From a virus: a DNA stretch of 64,000 bases. The notes under the pieces are model-generated. The model was not told where the DNA came from. It saw only the letters and a program-made list of their open reading frames with translations, and did no database searches. The translations under genes and the position numbers were made by a program. Location of the stretch: IMG/VR virus record IMGVR_UViG_3300019776_000550, positions 1 to 64,000 of that record. One strand, given 5' to 3'. Below are positions 52,671 to 61,942 of this stretch, piece after piece; position 1 is the first letter of the stretch; every line of letters starts with the position of its first letter.

Positions 52671-52865
52671 ATGTGGCAAACATGTCCTATATGTAAAGGG
52701 ATTGGTAAAGTCAATCATTCTTATATAAATAATTCAAATACTTCTCTTTGTGAAACTTGTGATGGCAAAGGGATAATTAGTGAATTAACTGGATTATCAC
52801 CTGTTAAAGCCAATAATCAAAATATTAAATATAAAAACTTAAAACAATTTACAAGATGGAAATAA
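52671..52865 (+). CDS. DnaJ-type zinc-finger small protein, 64 aa
   Basis: CPICKGIGKV and CETCDGKGII form two CxxCxGxG repeats 21 residues apart, the spacing of one DnaJ cysteine-rich zinc module. No J-domain is present. Such small proteins in phages may assist folding or bind nucleic acid; the role is unknown. It overlaps the next gene by 10 bases. Confidence 0.65.
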   Translation: MWQTCPICKGIGKVNHSYINNSNTSLCETCDGKGIISELTGLSPVKANNQNIKYKNLKQFTRWK

Positions 52866-53128
52866 AGCAAACTTTTGGGCAAAAAGCAGTAGGTTTAACT
52901 TTTAATCCTAGTGACAACGATAAAGTAGGTAAAGCTAAACAACTAGCTGCTGACTTAATTGATTTAGTAGAGTTAGATTATTATGAAAAAACTACTCTTC
53001 CAACAGATGAAAAAATTAATCAACTTGGCAAATCAAGTTGGTTAACTAATGTTTTTCGTACAGCAGCGTTTAATACAATTATAGCTGCACAAATGGCAGT
53101 AGTTAAATTTTTAACTTGGAAAGATTAA
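52856..53128 (+). CDS. Acb2/Tad1-like putative cyclic-nucleotide sponge, 90 aa
   Basis: GQKAVGLTFNPSDNDKVGKAK, a helix ending AADLIDLVELDYYEK, then a second helix with FNTIIAAQMAVVKFLTWKD fit the two-helix hairpin domain of the Acb2/Tad1 family. That family includes phage proteins that bind and sequester cyclic nucleotide signals of CBASS and Thoeris defences. Length and motif order agree (FNPS near residue 16, AQMxxVK at the end). Binding specificity cannot be read from sequence. It is followed by a terminator. The family call is from memory of the motif. Confidence 0.6.
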   Translation: MEIKQTFGQKAVGLTFNPSDNDKVGKAKQLAADLIDLVELDYYEKTTLPTDEKINQLGKSSWLTNVFRTAAFNTIIAAQMAVVKFLTWKD

Positions 53129-53151
53129 TTAGGGTTTGAAAAATAAAACTG

Positions 53152-53185
53152 ATAGGTTATGATATTTTATTATAACCTATTTTTT
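53152..53185 (+). terminator. Rho-independent terminator
   Basis: ATAGGTTAT (53152-53160) pairs with ATAACCTAT (53172-53180), followed by T-run. It separates the repL group from the nuclease gene at 53200. Confidence 0.85.
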
Positions 53186-53199
53186 ATATTTACAATATT

Positions 53200-54147
53200 A
53201 TGAGATTAGGAAACATAGGAAATACAAGTTCTGCAACTGATGTTTTTGTAAAAACTGTAGTTGATAGAAATAATTTGCATATTGAAAAAGCAAAAGAAAG
53301 TTCTAATGGTCAAATATCATTTAGAGATGATATACATGAATATAGAAGTGTACATTCAAAAAATGTATATACTTCTGTAACTACTTTTATTGGACAGTTT
53401 CAGAAACCTTTTAAGGCTGAATACTGGAGTTATTATAAAGCTTTAGAAAGTGTTGTAATTGCAACTTATGGTCAACAAACATGGTATGCTATTAAAAGAA
53501 AGTTAAAAGAATTTAGAGCTTTAGATAGAGAAGATGATGGTGTAGTTTACATGAAAGATGTAATTAAACAATTTAACATACCACAAGTTCATACTAAAGT
53601 TGAACATCTTAGACAACAATGGGATAAAAAGAGAGATGATGCTTGTGCTAAAGGAACTGCGTTTCATAACAAAAAAGAAGAAGAATCTTATTCTAATGGG
53701 TATGATTCGATTAATAATATGATAGTTCCTACATCATTGAAATACTCTTTTGACTTATCTAAATTAGAAGATGGATTTCATGCTGAATTACTTGTTTATA
53801 ATGATTACTTTCAGATAGCTGGCAAGATTGATAAATGTATCATTAAAACAGAAGGTAATAAGAGATATGTTTATATTGATGATTATAAGACTAATGAAAA
53901 GATAACTAAGAGAAATGAATTTCAAAGTCTTAAACCTCCTATAAGTCACTTGGATGATTGTAAATGGAATATTTATAGATTGCAGCTATCAATGTATGGA
54001 GTTTTGTTAGAATTAGCAGGATATGAAGTTAAACATTTACAACTTACTCATTGTACTGACTTTGGTGAATTTCCTGAACCATTCACTATTTTAAGAGATG
54101 AAATACATACTATTTTAGAATATAGAGCAAGTCAATTATACAATTAA
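53200..54147 (+). CDS. PD-(D/E)XK nuclease, 315 aa
   Basis: RecB/Cas4-like motifs: CAKGTAFHNKKE (near residue 150; GxxxH), FHAELLVYND with a Glu (near 192), AGKIDKCII (catalytic Asp near 209) and YIDDYKTNE (DYK, near 226), then YRLQLSMYGVLLELAGY as the QxxxY helix. This is a stand-alone nuclease of the superfamily that crAss-like phages commonly carry. Likely roles are DNA processing in recombination or host DNA breakdown. It starts 15 bases after a terminator and so has its own promoter; TATATTTAC just upstream resembles a -7 box. Confidence 0.8.
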   Translation: MRLGNIGNTSSATDVFVKTVVDRNNLHIEKAKESSNGQISFRDDIHEYRSVHSKNVYTSVTTFIGQFQKPFKAEYWSYYKALESVVIATYGQQTWYAIKRKLKEFRALDREDDGVVYMKDVIKQFNIPQVHTKVEHLRQQWDKKRDDACAKGTAFHNKKEEESYSNGYDSINNMIVPTSLKYSFDLSKLEDGFHAELLVYNDYFQIAGKIDKCIIKTEGNKRYVYIDDYKTNEKITKRNEFQSLKPPISHLDDCKWNIYRLQLSMYGVLLELAGYEVKHLQLTHCTDFGEFPEPFTILRDEIHTILEYRASQLYN

Positions 54148-54162
54148 ATTAAGCATTCAATT

Positions 54163-54429
54163 ATGTTAAAAGATTATATTGTATCAGCAAATTCTGCTAA
54201 TGTTACAGTAACTAACACTTGTTATACAACTAAATTAGAAACAACAAAACCTGATTTTTATGAATACTGGTGGTTAAACTTAACTGATAACAATGAAGTT
54301 GTAGTAACTCATTCAGGTAAAGCTTATGGTTTTAAAGATGATTTAGAAAAACAATTACTTATTGAATTTGCAAGAAAATTTCCTGATGTAGAAGTATCAG
54401 ATTATATTTTTAAAATGAGAATGTTATGA
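54163..54429 (+). CDS. Hypothetical protein, 88 aa
   Basis: MLKDYIVSANSANVTVTNTC is beta-rich, followed by YEYWWLNLTDNNEV and a helical end. It overlaps the ferritin-like gene by 4 bases. No family recognised. Confidence 0.55.
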   Translation: MLKDYIVSANSANVTVTNTCYTTKLETTKPDFYEYWWLNLTDNNEVVVTHSGKAYGFKDDLEKQLLIEFARKFPDVEVSDYIFKMRML

Positions 54430-54827
54430 TAAATGTAAAAGATTTAAAGAAAGGTGTTTCAATCGAAGATGTTTGTAATACACTTTTAGAAGCAAGAGTT
54501 CAAATACAACTCTATCATTGGGCTGCAAAACCTGCTATTAACTTTGCATTACATGAAGCCTTAGGAGCTTTGTATAATGATATTGATGGTAAACTAGATG
54601 GCTTTGTGGAAACCTCACAAGGAACTTATGGCAAAGTGTTTATGTTAAAAACAAAACCATTAGCAACAAGTAATGGAGTAGTTGCAACTCAAGCATTGTC
54701 TTATGTAAAAGGTTTAAATGAGTTTCTTATATCTGCCAGAAGTAGCATTACACATAGTCATCTACAAAACGAGATAGATGATTTTATTAATATTGTAAAT
54801 TTAGCATTGTATAAGCTTACACCTTAG
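54426..54827 (+). CDS. Dps/ferritin-like phage protein (DUF5856-like), 133 aa
   Basis: QIQLYHWAAKPAINFALHEA, followed by LYNDIDGKLDGFVETSQGTYG, is the LYHW...HxAL...D..E pattern of Dps-like four-helix bundles, as found in the phage DUF5856 family. One usual His (in HEALG) is kept. Iron binding is not certain. Function is unknown; protection of DNA or a structural use are both possible. The stop codon is inside the terminator hairpin at 54819. Confidence 0.6.
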   Translation: MINVKDLKKGVSIEDVCNTLLEARVQIQLYHWAAKPAINFALHEALGALYNDIDGKLDGFVETSQGTYGKVFMLKTKPLATSNGVVATQALSYVKGLNEFLISARSSITHSHLQNEIDDFINIVNLALYKLTP

Positions 54828-54840
54828 TTTATAAAGGTGT
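54819..54840 (+). terminator. Terminator-like hairpin over the stop codon
   Basis: ACACCTT (54819-54825) pairs with AAGGTGT (54834-54840). The TAG at 54825-54827 lies at the loop edge. The T-tract that follows is interrupted, so strength is uncertain. Confidence 0.6.
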
Positions 54841-54952
54841 AGTTGATTTATTTACTTATTTTTGGGTTAATTTCAGTTGATTATTTGAAAGCTAGATTAA
54901 CCTAATTCCATTCTATTATCCTAATGGGCATACCAATTTAACACTTATAAAA
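54841..54952 (+). promoter_or_regulatory. Candidate promoter region of the capsid operon
   Basis: Contains an inverted repeat GGTTAAT/ATTAACC (around 54868-54902), a TTTG in TTATTTG and, at 54919-54928, an exact TCCTAATGGG decamer 25 bases before the ATG. No clear TAnnTTTG box is visible, so a different polymerase or activator may be used. Confidence 0.4.
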
Positions 54953-55288
54953 ATGGCATCTTTAACATTAACAGAAGTAGCAATTGAATCATTAATTCCT
55001 AACCCCAATCAGCTTGTTCTTGAATTACCAAAGGATTATGATAAGGGAAAGTTTAACATTCAACGTCAAGATAAACATTTAAGAACTGACCTATTATATA
55101 AAGTAGAAAAAATAGGTCAAAATGCAAAAGACTTTCTTGGTATTGATAAAAATTATTTCATACTTTTACAACCTAACCTTACTGTAATAACAATTTTGAT
55201 AGAAGGGCTTACTTATATCTTAATTGACATGACAGATGTGTTAGTAGCATTTAAAGAAAAAAAGCAATTAGTACATGTTGAACAATAA
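54953..55288 (+). CDS. Hypothetical protein, 111 aa
   Basis: MASLTLTEVAIESLIPNPNQ leads a mostly beta chain with a hydrophobic segment (TVITILIEGLTYILIDMTD) and a Lys-rich end. It overlaps the HU-like gene by 14 bases and is the first gene of the capsid operon. No family recognised. Confidence 0.6.
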   Translation: MASLTLTEVAIESLIPNPNQLVLELPKDYDKGKFNIQRQDKHLRTDLLYKVEKIGQNAKDFLGIDKNYFILLQPNLTVITILIEGLTYILIDMTDVLVAFKEKKQLVHVEQ

Positions 55289-55493
55289 TGCAGTTACAGC
55301 TAGATTTATTAAAGAGATAAGTGAAGAACTTAATATTGATGAAGCTAAAGTTGCTGAAATATTAAATAATTTCTTTGATACTATTATTAACTTTGCAAGC
55401 CAAAAGAAAGCTATTTTCTTTTGGCTTACTGGTTTTGGTAAGATTTATTATAGAAAATATAAAAAACCTGATGTAAGGAGGAAATCAAAATGA
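55275..55493 (+). CDS. HU/IHF-like DNA-binding protein, 72 aa
   Basis: The N-terminal helices (VTARFIKEISEELNIDEAKV, AEILNNFFDTIINFASQ) and the strand FFWLTGFGKIYYRKYKKP match the HU/IHF dimerisation core with its GFGxF turn, ending in basic residues. It is shorter than HU (about 90), so the DNA-binding arm is truncated or very short. crAss-like phages carry IHF-like genes; here it may help genome folding or packaging as it lies upstream of the terminase. Confidence 0.6.
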   Translation: MLNNNAVTARFIKEISEELNIDEAKVAEILNNFFDTIINFASQKKAIFFWLTGFGKIYYRKYKKPDVRRKSK

Positions 55494-55639
55494 GATATTT
55501 AATACCATTTTATTTTTTATATGAATTTATAAAAAATGATTTTGAACTACCTGTTTATACTAATGTCAATATTATATATACAACTATTATGTTATTATAT
55601 ATAATAGCGGTTTTACTATTAAATTGTAAATTATGCTAG
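55490..55639 (+). CDS. Small membrane protein, 49 aa
   Basis: MRYLIPFYFLYEFIKNDFEL is followed by a transmembrane helix near residues 30-45 (YTTIMLLYIIAVLLLN). It has ATGA overlap upstream, overlaps the next gene by 7 bases, and is preceded by an AAGGAGG Shine-Dalgarno sequence (55475-55481), rare in this genome. Role unknown. Confidence 0.6.
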   Translation: MRYLIPFYFLYEFIKNDFELPVYTNVNIIYTTIMLLYIIAVLLLNCKLC

Positions 55640-56286
55640 ACGAATGGTTTGAATTAAAATACGATTTACCTGTTCTTAAAACAGAATGTAGAAATGTTGA
55701 ATATCTTAAAAAGATATACACACGAGATAATGGTGATGTAACTAGTGAACCAGGTGGTAAAAGTGTTAGAGTAAAAAAGACAGCAGCTAAAGAAATAGCT
55801 TATATTTACTTTACTTTAAGCACTAATCATTTTCAAGGATATAAAGGTAAACAACGAGATTCAATAATTAAAGAACGTGTAGGACTACCTTTAAACTGGA
55901 CACCTGATGAAGAAATTAAAAATGCAATTAGATTCTTAAAAGAAGATACTACTATTATTGAAGAAAAATTACTTAATACAATTGAAAGTAATTTACAAAC
56001 TAATAGAGAGTTGTTTGAAGAAGTTGAAACTAATAACAAAAAAGTATTAGAATTTCTTCAAAAAGAAGTAAATGAATTAACAACAGAACAGCTTAGTGAA
56101 AGAAAGATTTTAATTGATAATCTTAAAAATGATTTTAGAATCATGTTAGGTTTTATCAATGATTTAGGTAGTGCTTTTGAAAAAGTTAAAAAGCTTAGAA
56201 TTGACTTAAATCAAGCTAAGCGAAAGCAAGGTAAAGAATTAAGTACTATAGAAACTGACAGAAGTTTTTATCAAAGAAATAGATAA
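55633..56286 (+). CDS. Possible small terminase subunit, 217 aa
   Basis: Directly upstream of the terminase large subunit (TAAATG junction). The N-terminal half contains a basic helical part (SVRVKKTAAKEIAYIYFTLS) that could bind DNA, and the C-terminal half is a long coiled coil (about 105-200). A DNA-binding N-terminus, an oligomerising coiled coil and this position all fit a small terminase. There is no sequence match that I recognise, so the role is an inference. Confidence 0.5.
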   Translation: MLDEWFELKYDLPVLKTECRNVEYLKKIYTRDNGDVTSEPGGKSVRVKKTAAKEIAYIYFTLSTNHFQGYKGKQRDSIIKERVGLPLNWTPDEEIKNAIRFLKEDTTIIEEKLLNTIESNLQTNRELFEEVETNNKKVLEFLQKEVNELTTEQLSERKILIDNLKNDFRIMLGFINDLGSAFEKVKKLRIDLNQAKRKQGKELSTIETDRSFYQRNR

Positions 56287-58452
56287 ATGTTTACAGGAAT
56301 TAATTATTTTAGAGAACTTGCTTTATATTATGATAAGCATGGATATTACCCTTATGCAAATGAATATCAAGAAATTTATAATGAATTAAACCCTGCCAAT
56401 AGCAAATTAAAAGTACCTGTTCCCTTTGATGCTTTACCTTATTACATGCAAGATTTTGCAAAGGAAACTATTACAAAATTTGTAAATGGAGATAGTCATG
56501 GTGATACTATTATTACAGGAGAACATTTCTTTTATCTCAATGCTGTTAATATTGAAAGAACTGTAGTTAATCAACCTGGAATACATAAGAATAACACAAC
56601 TAATGCTAGAAAAGTAGGTAGTAGAAAATTTGCATTTCCTGATTTTTGGGATGAAGATTGGAGATACTTTTGGGCTTGTGATATAGCAAGACACGGATTA
56701 AAAGAAGGATATGAATTAGAAGAATATAATAGAATATGCAAACCATGTAGTTTACAACTCATTACAACTCCTGAAAACTTTAGTGGAGGATTAGATATTT
56801 TTTATCTTAAACCTAGAGGTGTAGGAGCAAGTTGGAAAGGTGGCTCTTATGCTAATTATAATCAATTTTTAATTCCTGACAGTAATACTTTTATTATGGC
56901 TGAAACTCAAGAATACCTTTTGAAAGATGGTATTTTTGATAAGTTTAATAAGATAAGAAGTTTTATTCAAAGTAAATGTTGGTGGTTAAGCAAACATTTT
57001 TATAAAGAAAGTTTAAGTAACTTTGAATATAGCACAGGATTAAAACAAATCATTAATGGAGCAAATGTAACACAAGGCTTTAACACTACCGTTGCAGGTG
57101 TTACAATAGATGGTAGTGCAGACAAAGCTCGTGGTAAAAGAGGTAATATTATATTTGAAGAAGCAGGTTCATTTCCTTCATTAGCAAGAGTATGGGAAGT
57201 AAGTGAAGCTTCTGTAAATGAATATGGTGTTATATATGGACAAAGAAGAGCTTTTGGTACAGGAGGTGATGAAGGAGGTCATTTTGCTTTTATGGAAGAA
57301 GTTACTAATAATCCACAAGATTATAGAGTAATTCAATGTGAAAATATATATGATGAATTTCAAAAACCTATTACATTCTTTACTCCTTGTTATACTAACA
57401 TTACAGATAAAGATGAAAATGGAAATAGTGACAAGGAGTTAGCTAAAAAGAAATTTGACAAAATAGAAGAAGAGTTAAATAAAAGTGATAATATTACAAG
57501 GTTAGACCAGCATAAAGCTGAATTTCCTAGAAAACCATCAGATGCTTTTAGAACATTAGCTGATAATTTATTACCATCAGCTAAGGCTAAACAAAGGTTG
57601 GAATATCTTGAAAAAACAAATATAGATAGAGCAGTTTGTACTTATGGTACTTTAGAAACTAATACAAAAGAAATTATATTTCTACCTGACAATGTTTTAC
57701 CTTTTGAGCAATATCCTGTAAAATCTGATGGTAAGAGTAAAAAAGGTTGTATTGCTATATTTCAACAACCTTTTAAAGTTCGCAATACAGTACCTGACGA
57801 TTTGTATATTCTTTATGTAGATGCTTATACGCAAGATGAATCTCAATCAGGTTCAGTAGGAGCTGCTTATGTATATGAACAACCTAATAGATATACTAGA
57901 TTTAAAGGAGGTATAAGTCCTGCTTGGTATGTAAGTAGACCTGAGGGATTTAATGGTTCTACAGAATTTGCTAAAAATGTATTTTTACTTGCTGAATTTT
58001 ACAATGCTAAGATTAGTTTAGAAAATGACCAAGTAGGAGATTTAGTAAGTTATGCAAAAAAGAATAGAGATACTAAAGGTAGAAAGCTTACTTTGTATTT
58101 AAGTGAACAGTTTGATTTAGGTTTTGATGAAAAATTAGCTACTAAAGCATCTATGAAAAGAAGTTTTGGTATGCACATGACAGAACCTAGAAAACGACAA
58201 GGTTTGAAGTATTTAGATGAATGGTTAACTACTCCAAGAGGTATAAATGAAGATGGTCAGATTATTTATAATATCGATATGATTTATGATAGAGGACTAC
58301 TTAAAGAAATTAAATATTATAAGTATGGAGTAAACGCTGATAGAATTTCTAGTTGGTTAATTGGTATGTATCATATCAAAGAAGAAGAATATCAAGAAAC
58401 TAAAAGAAGAAGACGAGAACACAATAGTTTAGAAAACCTAAGATTATACTAA
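56287..58452 (+). CDS. terL: Terminase large subunit, 721 aa
   Basis: A Walker-A-like loop PRGVGASWKG is near residues 176-185, and Walker B with catalytic Glu is in NIIFEEAGSFP (near 287-297). The RNase-H-like nuclease part shows LYVDAYTQD (near 515), SLENDQVGDLV and a late Asp cluster (YNIDMIYDRGLLKEI). It pumps DNA into the prohead and cuts it. At 721 residues it is longer than many TerL but usual for crAss-like phages. TAATG coupling to the portal gene follows. Confidence 0.9.
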   Translation: MFTGINYFRELALYYDKHGYYPYANEYQEIYNELNPANSKLKVPVPFDALPYYMQDFAKETITKFVNGDSHGDTIITGEHFFYLNAVNIERTVVNQPGIHKNNTTNARKVGSRKFAFPDFWDEDWRYFWACDIARHGLKEGYELEEYNRICKPCSLQLITTPENFSGGLDIFYLKPRGVGASWKGGSYANYNQFLIPDSNTFIMAETQEYLLKDGIFDKFNKIRSFIQSKCWWLSKHFYKESLSNFEYSTGLKQIINGANVTQGFNTTVAGVTIDGSADKARGKRGNIIFEEAGSFPSLARVWEVSEASVNEYGVIYGQRRAFGTGGDEGGHFAFMEEVTNNPQDYRVIQCENIYDEFQKPITFFTPCYTNITDKDENGNSDKELAKKKFDKIEEELNKSDNITRLDQHKAEFPRKPSDAFRTLADNLLPSAKAKQRLEYLEKTNIDRAVCTYGTLETNTKEIIFLPDNVLPFEQYPVKSDGKSKKGCIAIFQQPFKVRNTVPDDLYILYVDAYTQDESQSGSVGAAYVYEQPNRYTRFKGGISPAWYVSRPEGFNGSTEFAKNVFLLAEFYNAKISLENDQVGDLVSYAKKNRDTKGRKLTLYLSEQFDLGFDEKLATKASMKRSFGMHMTEPRKRQGLKYLDEWLTTPRGINEDGQIIYNIDMIYDRGLLKEIKYYKYGVNADRISSWLIGMYHIKEEEYQETKRRRREHNSLENLRLY

Positions 58453-60872
58453 TGAACGGCACATTACCTTTACAGAAAATACCTAAGAATAAAAAGGATA
58501 GAGAGTGGAAAGTTAATAACTTAAAATATTACAATACATTTGCGTATAGTAATAATTCACTTTCTTACAACAAAGCTATTGAAAGATTATTTAAAATAGC
58601 TGCTGGTATTATGGATGTAACTGATTATAGTCACATTCAAAATCCTTATCATTTAATAGGTGAACAGTATAAAAAGTACCCTGAAAAACTTCGTAGATAT
58701 GATATTGTAAGTCCTTTGTTTTTAAGAGCATTAAGAGAATTTAAGAAAAGACCATTTGAACCTGTTGTTTATACTCAAAATAGTAATTTTGATAGTATGA
58801 AACAACAAGCTGAAAAAGCATTAATAGAAGAAAGTTTACAAAGGAAGTTTGTTAATATGTTAATTCAAACAGGTCAGCTACAAGAACAAGAACCTGTTGA
58901 AGAAATTAGTCCTGATGTTATTAAGCAAAAAGTCAGTACTTTAAAAGATATTGAAACTATATCTGGACAAAAAGTATTAGATTATATACTATCAAAAGAA
59001 GATATTTACTCTCAATATGTGAGAGAATTTTATCATTTTATATGCAGTAACAGATGTAGTAGTTATGCAGATGTAAGGTATGATAATATCATAAGATATT
59101 CAGTACATCCTATGATTATTGATTCATATGGCAGTAAAAATAATAGGTTGTTAGAAGATGCTAACGTAGTTAGAGCTAGATATAATTTTACTTACGAAGA
59201 AGTTATTGATATATTTCAAGGAGAAGATTTGAGTGAATATCCTGATTTCTTTGAATATCTTGAAAGATATAATACTAATAGAACTACAAGTAATTCTGAT
59301 TTTTATGATGATAGAGTTACTAATTATCTATCGCAGTATATGTATAACAGGTATGGAATTACAAGAAATGATACTGCTATTAGTAATACAAAGTATATAA
59401 ATGTAAATCATATTCAATGGACTAGTTTTAGACTTGTACACTTTATTCCTAATGGGGATTCTTTTATTGAAGTAGATGAAGATTATCAAGGTAATGATAT
59501 TATATACAGTGAGTGGAAAGAAGAAGTTAGAGAAGGTTATGTAGTAGCTAACAAGTATTTTATTGGAGGTGATTGTTTAGAATTTCCTCGATATGATTTT
59601 AATAATCCATTTAAAGCAAAAAACAGTTATTGTGGAATTACTTTTATGGATGATTTAGTTCAACAAATTAGTATTCCTGAAAAAATAGTACAGTATCAAG
59701 AAGCTTATGATGTTGTTAAATTTAAAATTCAATATACAATAAATAAAAACAAAGATAAAATAGCCACAATACCTTTAAGTTTGATTAGAGGTTCTATGCC
59801 TATTGATTCTTCTAAAGATAAATTTGAACATACATTTGGTGAAGATGAAGATAAAGACTTGCAGTTTTTACAAAAAGAAATGGAGAGAGGTAGGAATCAT
59901 CCATTGGCAGAAGCTATGTATTTTGCTGATACTACTCAAATGCTTTTTGTAGATGATACTAGTGAAACTGCTGCTACTGCTGTACAAATGTTAAAACAAA
60001 TAGATTTAAGCTTAGGTAATTATATTGGGTTTTTAATGGATTACGCTCGTAGCATTAAAGCAGAAGCAGAAGACTTATTTGGATTTAATAGATTTGTTAA
60101 TGGTGATATAGGTCAAAGAGATTCTGTTAGAAATGTTCAACAGGGTTTAGAACAATCTACAGCTATTATTGATTTATATTATGATGAATTTGAAAGGTAT
60201 CAAGCTTGTGATTTGCAGAGATTATTAGATTTAAGTAGATATGCTTTTAGAACAGGTAAGAATCTTACTTATGTGAGAGATAATACTGACATTGAAAGAC
60301 TACAGATTCCTGATAATTATCAACACTTGTCTTATGGTATATTTGTTCGCAATAGTGCTAAGACAAAAGAAGTATTAGATAGACTTAAAAATCTTGCAAA
60401 TGAGTTTATTCAAAATGGAATGAAACCTTCTGTTTATGGAAAATTAATTTCACAATCTTCTAATTATGCTAGTATTATAAAAGAGATTGAAGACAAAGAA
60501 ATTGAAATGCAAAAGCAACAAGAAATGCAAGCTCAAGCTGATAGAGATAATCAAATTAAGCTTCAAGAAATGCAAATGCAAGATAAACAAGCTGATAGAG
60601 ATATTGAAAAATATAAAATAGATACAAATGCAGAAGTTGCGATTAATAAAACAATTGCTACTTTGCAATCTATGAGTATTGGCAATGATGATGATAATGC
60701 TGTTTTAGAGTTAGAAAAGATAAGAATGGCTCAAATAACAGAACTTCAAAATAACATGATTAAGAAAGAAGATATTAAGACTAAAAAAGAAATAGCAAAA
60801 GCTAATAATGATACTAAAAGATTTGTAGCTGAACAATCATTAAAAGTAGCTAAAGAAAATAAAGGTAAGTAA
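58452..60872 (+). CDS. Portal protein, 806 aa
   Basis: Follows terL directly and is followed by scaffold-like and capsid genes, the crAss-like order. The N-terminal and central parts hold the portal body (NPYHLIGEQYKKYPEKLRRY, SVHPMIIDSYGSKNN, ATAVQMLKQIDLSLGNYIGF). The C-terminal 150 residues are a Gln/Lys-rich coiled coil (EIEMQKQQEMQAQADRDN), as in crAss-like portals, probably a barrel or tail. It forms the dodecameric DNA entry ring. Confidence 0.85.
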   Translation: MNGTLPLQKIPKNKKDREWKVNNLKYYNTFAYSNNSLSYNKAIERLFKIAAGIMDVTDYSHIQNPYHLIGEQYKKYPEKLRRYDIVSPLFLRALREFKKRPFEPVVYTQNSNFDSMKQQAEKALIEESLQRKFVNMLIQTGQLQEQEPVEEISPDVIKQKVSTLKDIETISGQKVLDYILSKEDIYSQYVREFYHFICSNRCSSYADVRYDNIIRYSVHPMIIDSYGSKNNRLLEDANVVRARYNFTYEEVIDIFQGEDLSEYPDFFEYLERYNTNRTTSNSDFYDDRVTNYLSQYMYNRYGITRNDTAISNTKYINVNHIQWTSFRLVHFIPNGDSFIEVDEDYQGNDIIYSEWKEEVREGYVVANKYFIGGDCLEFPRYDFNNPFKAKNSYCGITFMDDLVQQISIPEKIVQYQEAYDVVKFKIQYTINKNKDKIATIPLSLIRGSMPIDSSKDKFEHTFGEDEDKDLQFLQKEMERGRNHPLAEAMYFADTTQMLFVDDTSETAATAVQMLKQIDLSLGNYIGFLMDYARSIKAEAEDLFGFNRFVNGDIGQRDSVRNVQQGLEQSTAIIDLYYDEFERYQACDLQRLLDLSRYAFRTGKNLTYVRDNTDIERLQIPDNYQHLSYGIFVRNSAKTKEVLDRLKNLANEFIQNGMKPSVYGKLISQSSNYASIIKEIEDKEIEMQKQQEMQAQADRDNQIKLQEMQMQDKQADRDIEKYKIDTNAEVAINKTIATLQSMSIGNDDDNAVLELEKIRMAQITELQNNMIKKEDIKTKKEIAKANNDTKRFVAEQSLKVAKENKGK

Positions 60873-60912
60873 ATAAAATTAGCTTAAAAAATAATTTTAA
60901 TTTATTGTTGTA

Positions 60913-60920
60913 TAAATTTG
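60913..60920 (+). promoter_or_regulatory. Possible -7 box before scaffold and capsid genes
   Basis: TAAATTTG matches the TAnnTTTG -7 consensus, in the 80-base gap after the portal gene and 33 bases before the ATG. No matching -33 TTTG was found. Confidence 0.3.
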
Positions 60921-60952
60921 GAAATGTAGTTACAAACTTAAATATTTGAAAT

Positions 60953-61933
60953 ATGAATGAGTTACTAGAAGGATTAGAAAAAATCACAAAAGTAGAACCA
61001 CTGTTAACATCAGTTAATGCAGAAACAAATGATAATGCTGCTTCTTTTGAAAATAATCAAATAGCAGAACCTCAACCTACAGCAACAGAAACTTCTGTTG
61101 GAGATAACGGTTTTGAATCAGAAGAAGACCTTATTAATTATGTAGCTGCTAATTTAGAAATAGACGATTTTAAACCTAGCAAATCAGGTATTGATGCTAT
61201 AGTTGAATTAGCTCAATATAAGCTTAACAGTATTCAAGAACAATACAGGTCTTTTGAAAATCAAGAATTACTTGAATACAAAGAACATCTTGAAAACGGA
61301 GGTAATTACGAAACATTTAAACAAATTCAAAGTCTTGACAATGAATATGCTAAAATTGTAGTAATGGAAGATGATATTGAAGGACAAGAAGCTTTGGCAA
61401 AACATATTTACGATTTACAAGGTTTAGATGAAGTTGATATTGAATCATTGATTGAAAAAAGAAAAGATAATGGTACTCTTTTTGATTTTGCATATCAAGG
61501 TTTAAATAGATTAGCTGAAATTAGAGAAGCTGAAGTACAAGAAGCTAGAAATCGTATTTCTGCTGAAATAGAAGCTAACAATAGAGCTGCTATGCAATTT
61601 CAGCAAGAAATTGAAAATGCTTTAAAAACAAACAATTTTAATGGAGTTCGTTTAGATAATAATGTGTTGAGAGAAGTTGAAAAGCAACTCACGATTGATG
61701 CTAATGGGCAAATACCTTTGCAAGAAACTGTAAATAATTTTAACGGAACTCAACATACTTTAATGAATTACTTTGCTTATTGTTTAGCAAATAATCTACC
61801 AATTGAATATAAACCTGTTAATGCAAGACCTGTAGGTAATAACAAACCTATACACTCTATTTTAAATAAACAATCATCTATTCAAGAAAAACAAGGTAAA
61901 TTAGAAGATTTATTGCCACTTATAAAACCATAA
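60953..61933 (+). CDS. Putative capsid scaffold protein, 326 aa
   Basis: An acidic chain between portal and capsid genes. A Thr/Asn/Glu-rich disordered N-terminus (about 1-55) precedes a long helical and coiled-coil region (about 75-230) and a C-terminal part ending in a disordered basic tail. Acidity, helicity and position fit a scaffold or head-morphogenesis protein. I see no protease motif. Role by analogy. Confidence 0.65.
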   Translation: MNELLEGLEKITKVEPLLTSVNAETNDNAASFENNQIAEPQPTATETSVGDNGFESEEDLINYVAANLEIDDFKPSKSGIDAIVELAQYKLNSIQEQYRSFENQELLEYKEHLENGGNYETFKQIQSLDNEYAKIVVMEDDIEGQEALAKHIYDLQGLDEVDIESLIEKRKDNGTLFDFAYQGLNRLAEIREAEVQEARNRISAEIEANNRAAMQFQQEIENALKTNNFNGVRLDNNVLREVEKQLTIDANGQIPLQETVNNFNGTQHTLMNYFAYCLANNLPIEYKPVNARPVGNNKPIHSILNKQSSIQEKQGKLEDLLPLIKP

Positions 61934-61942
61934 TATAATAAC

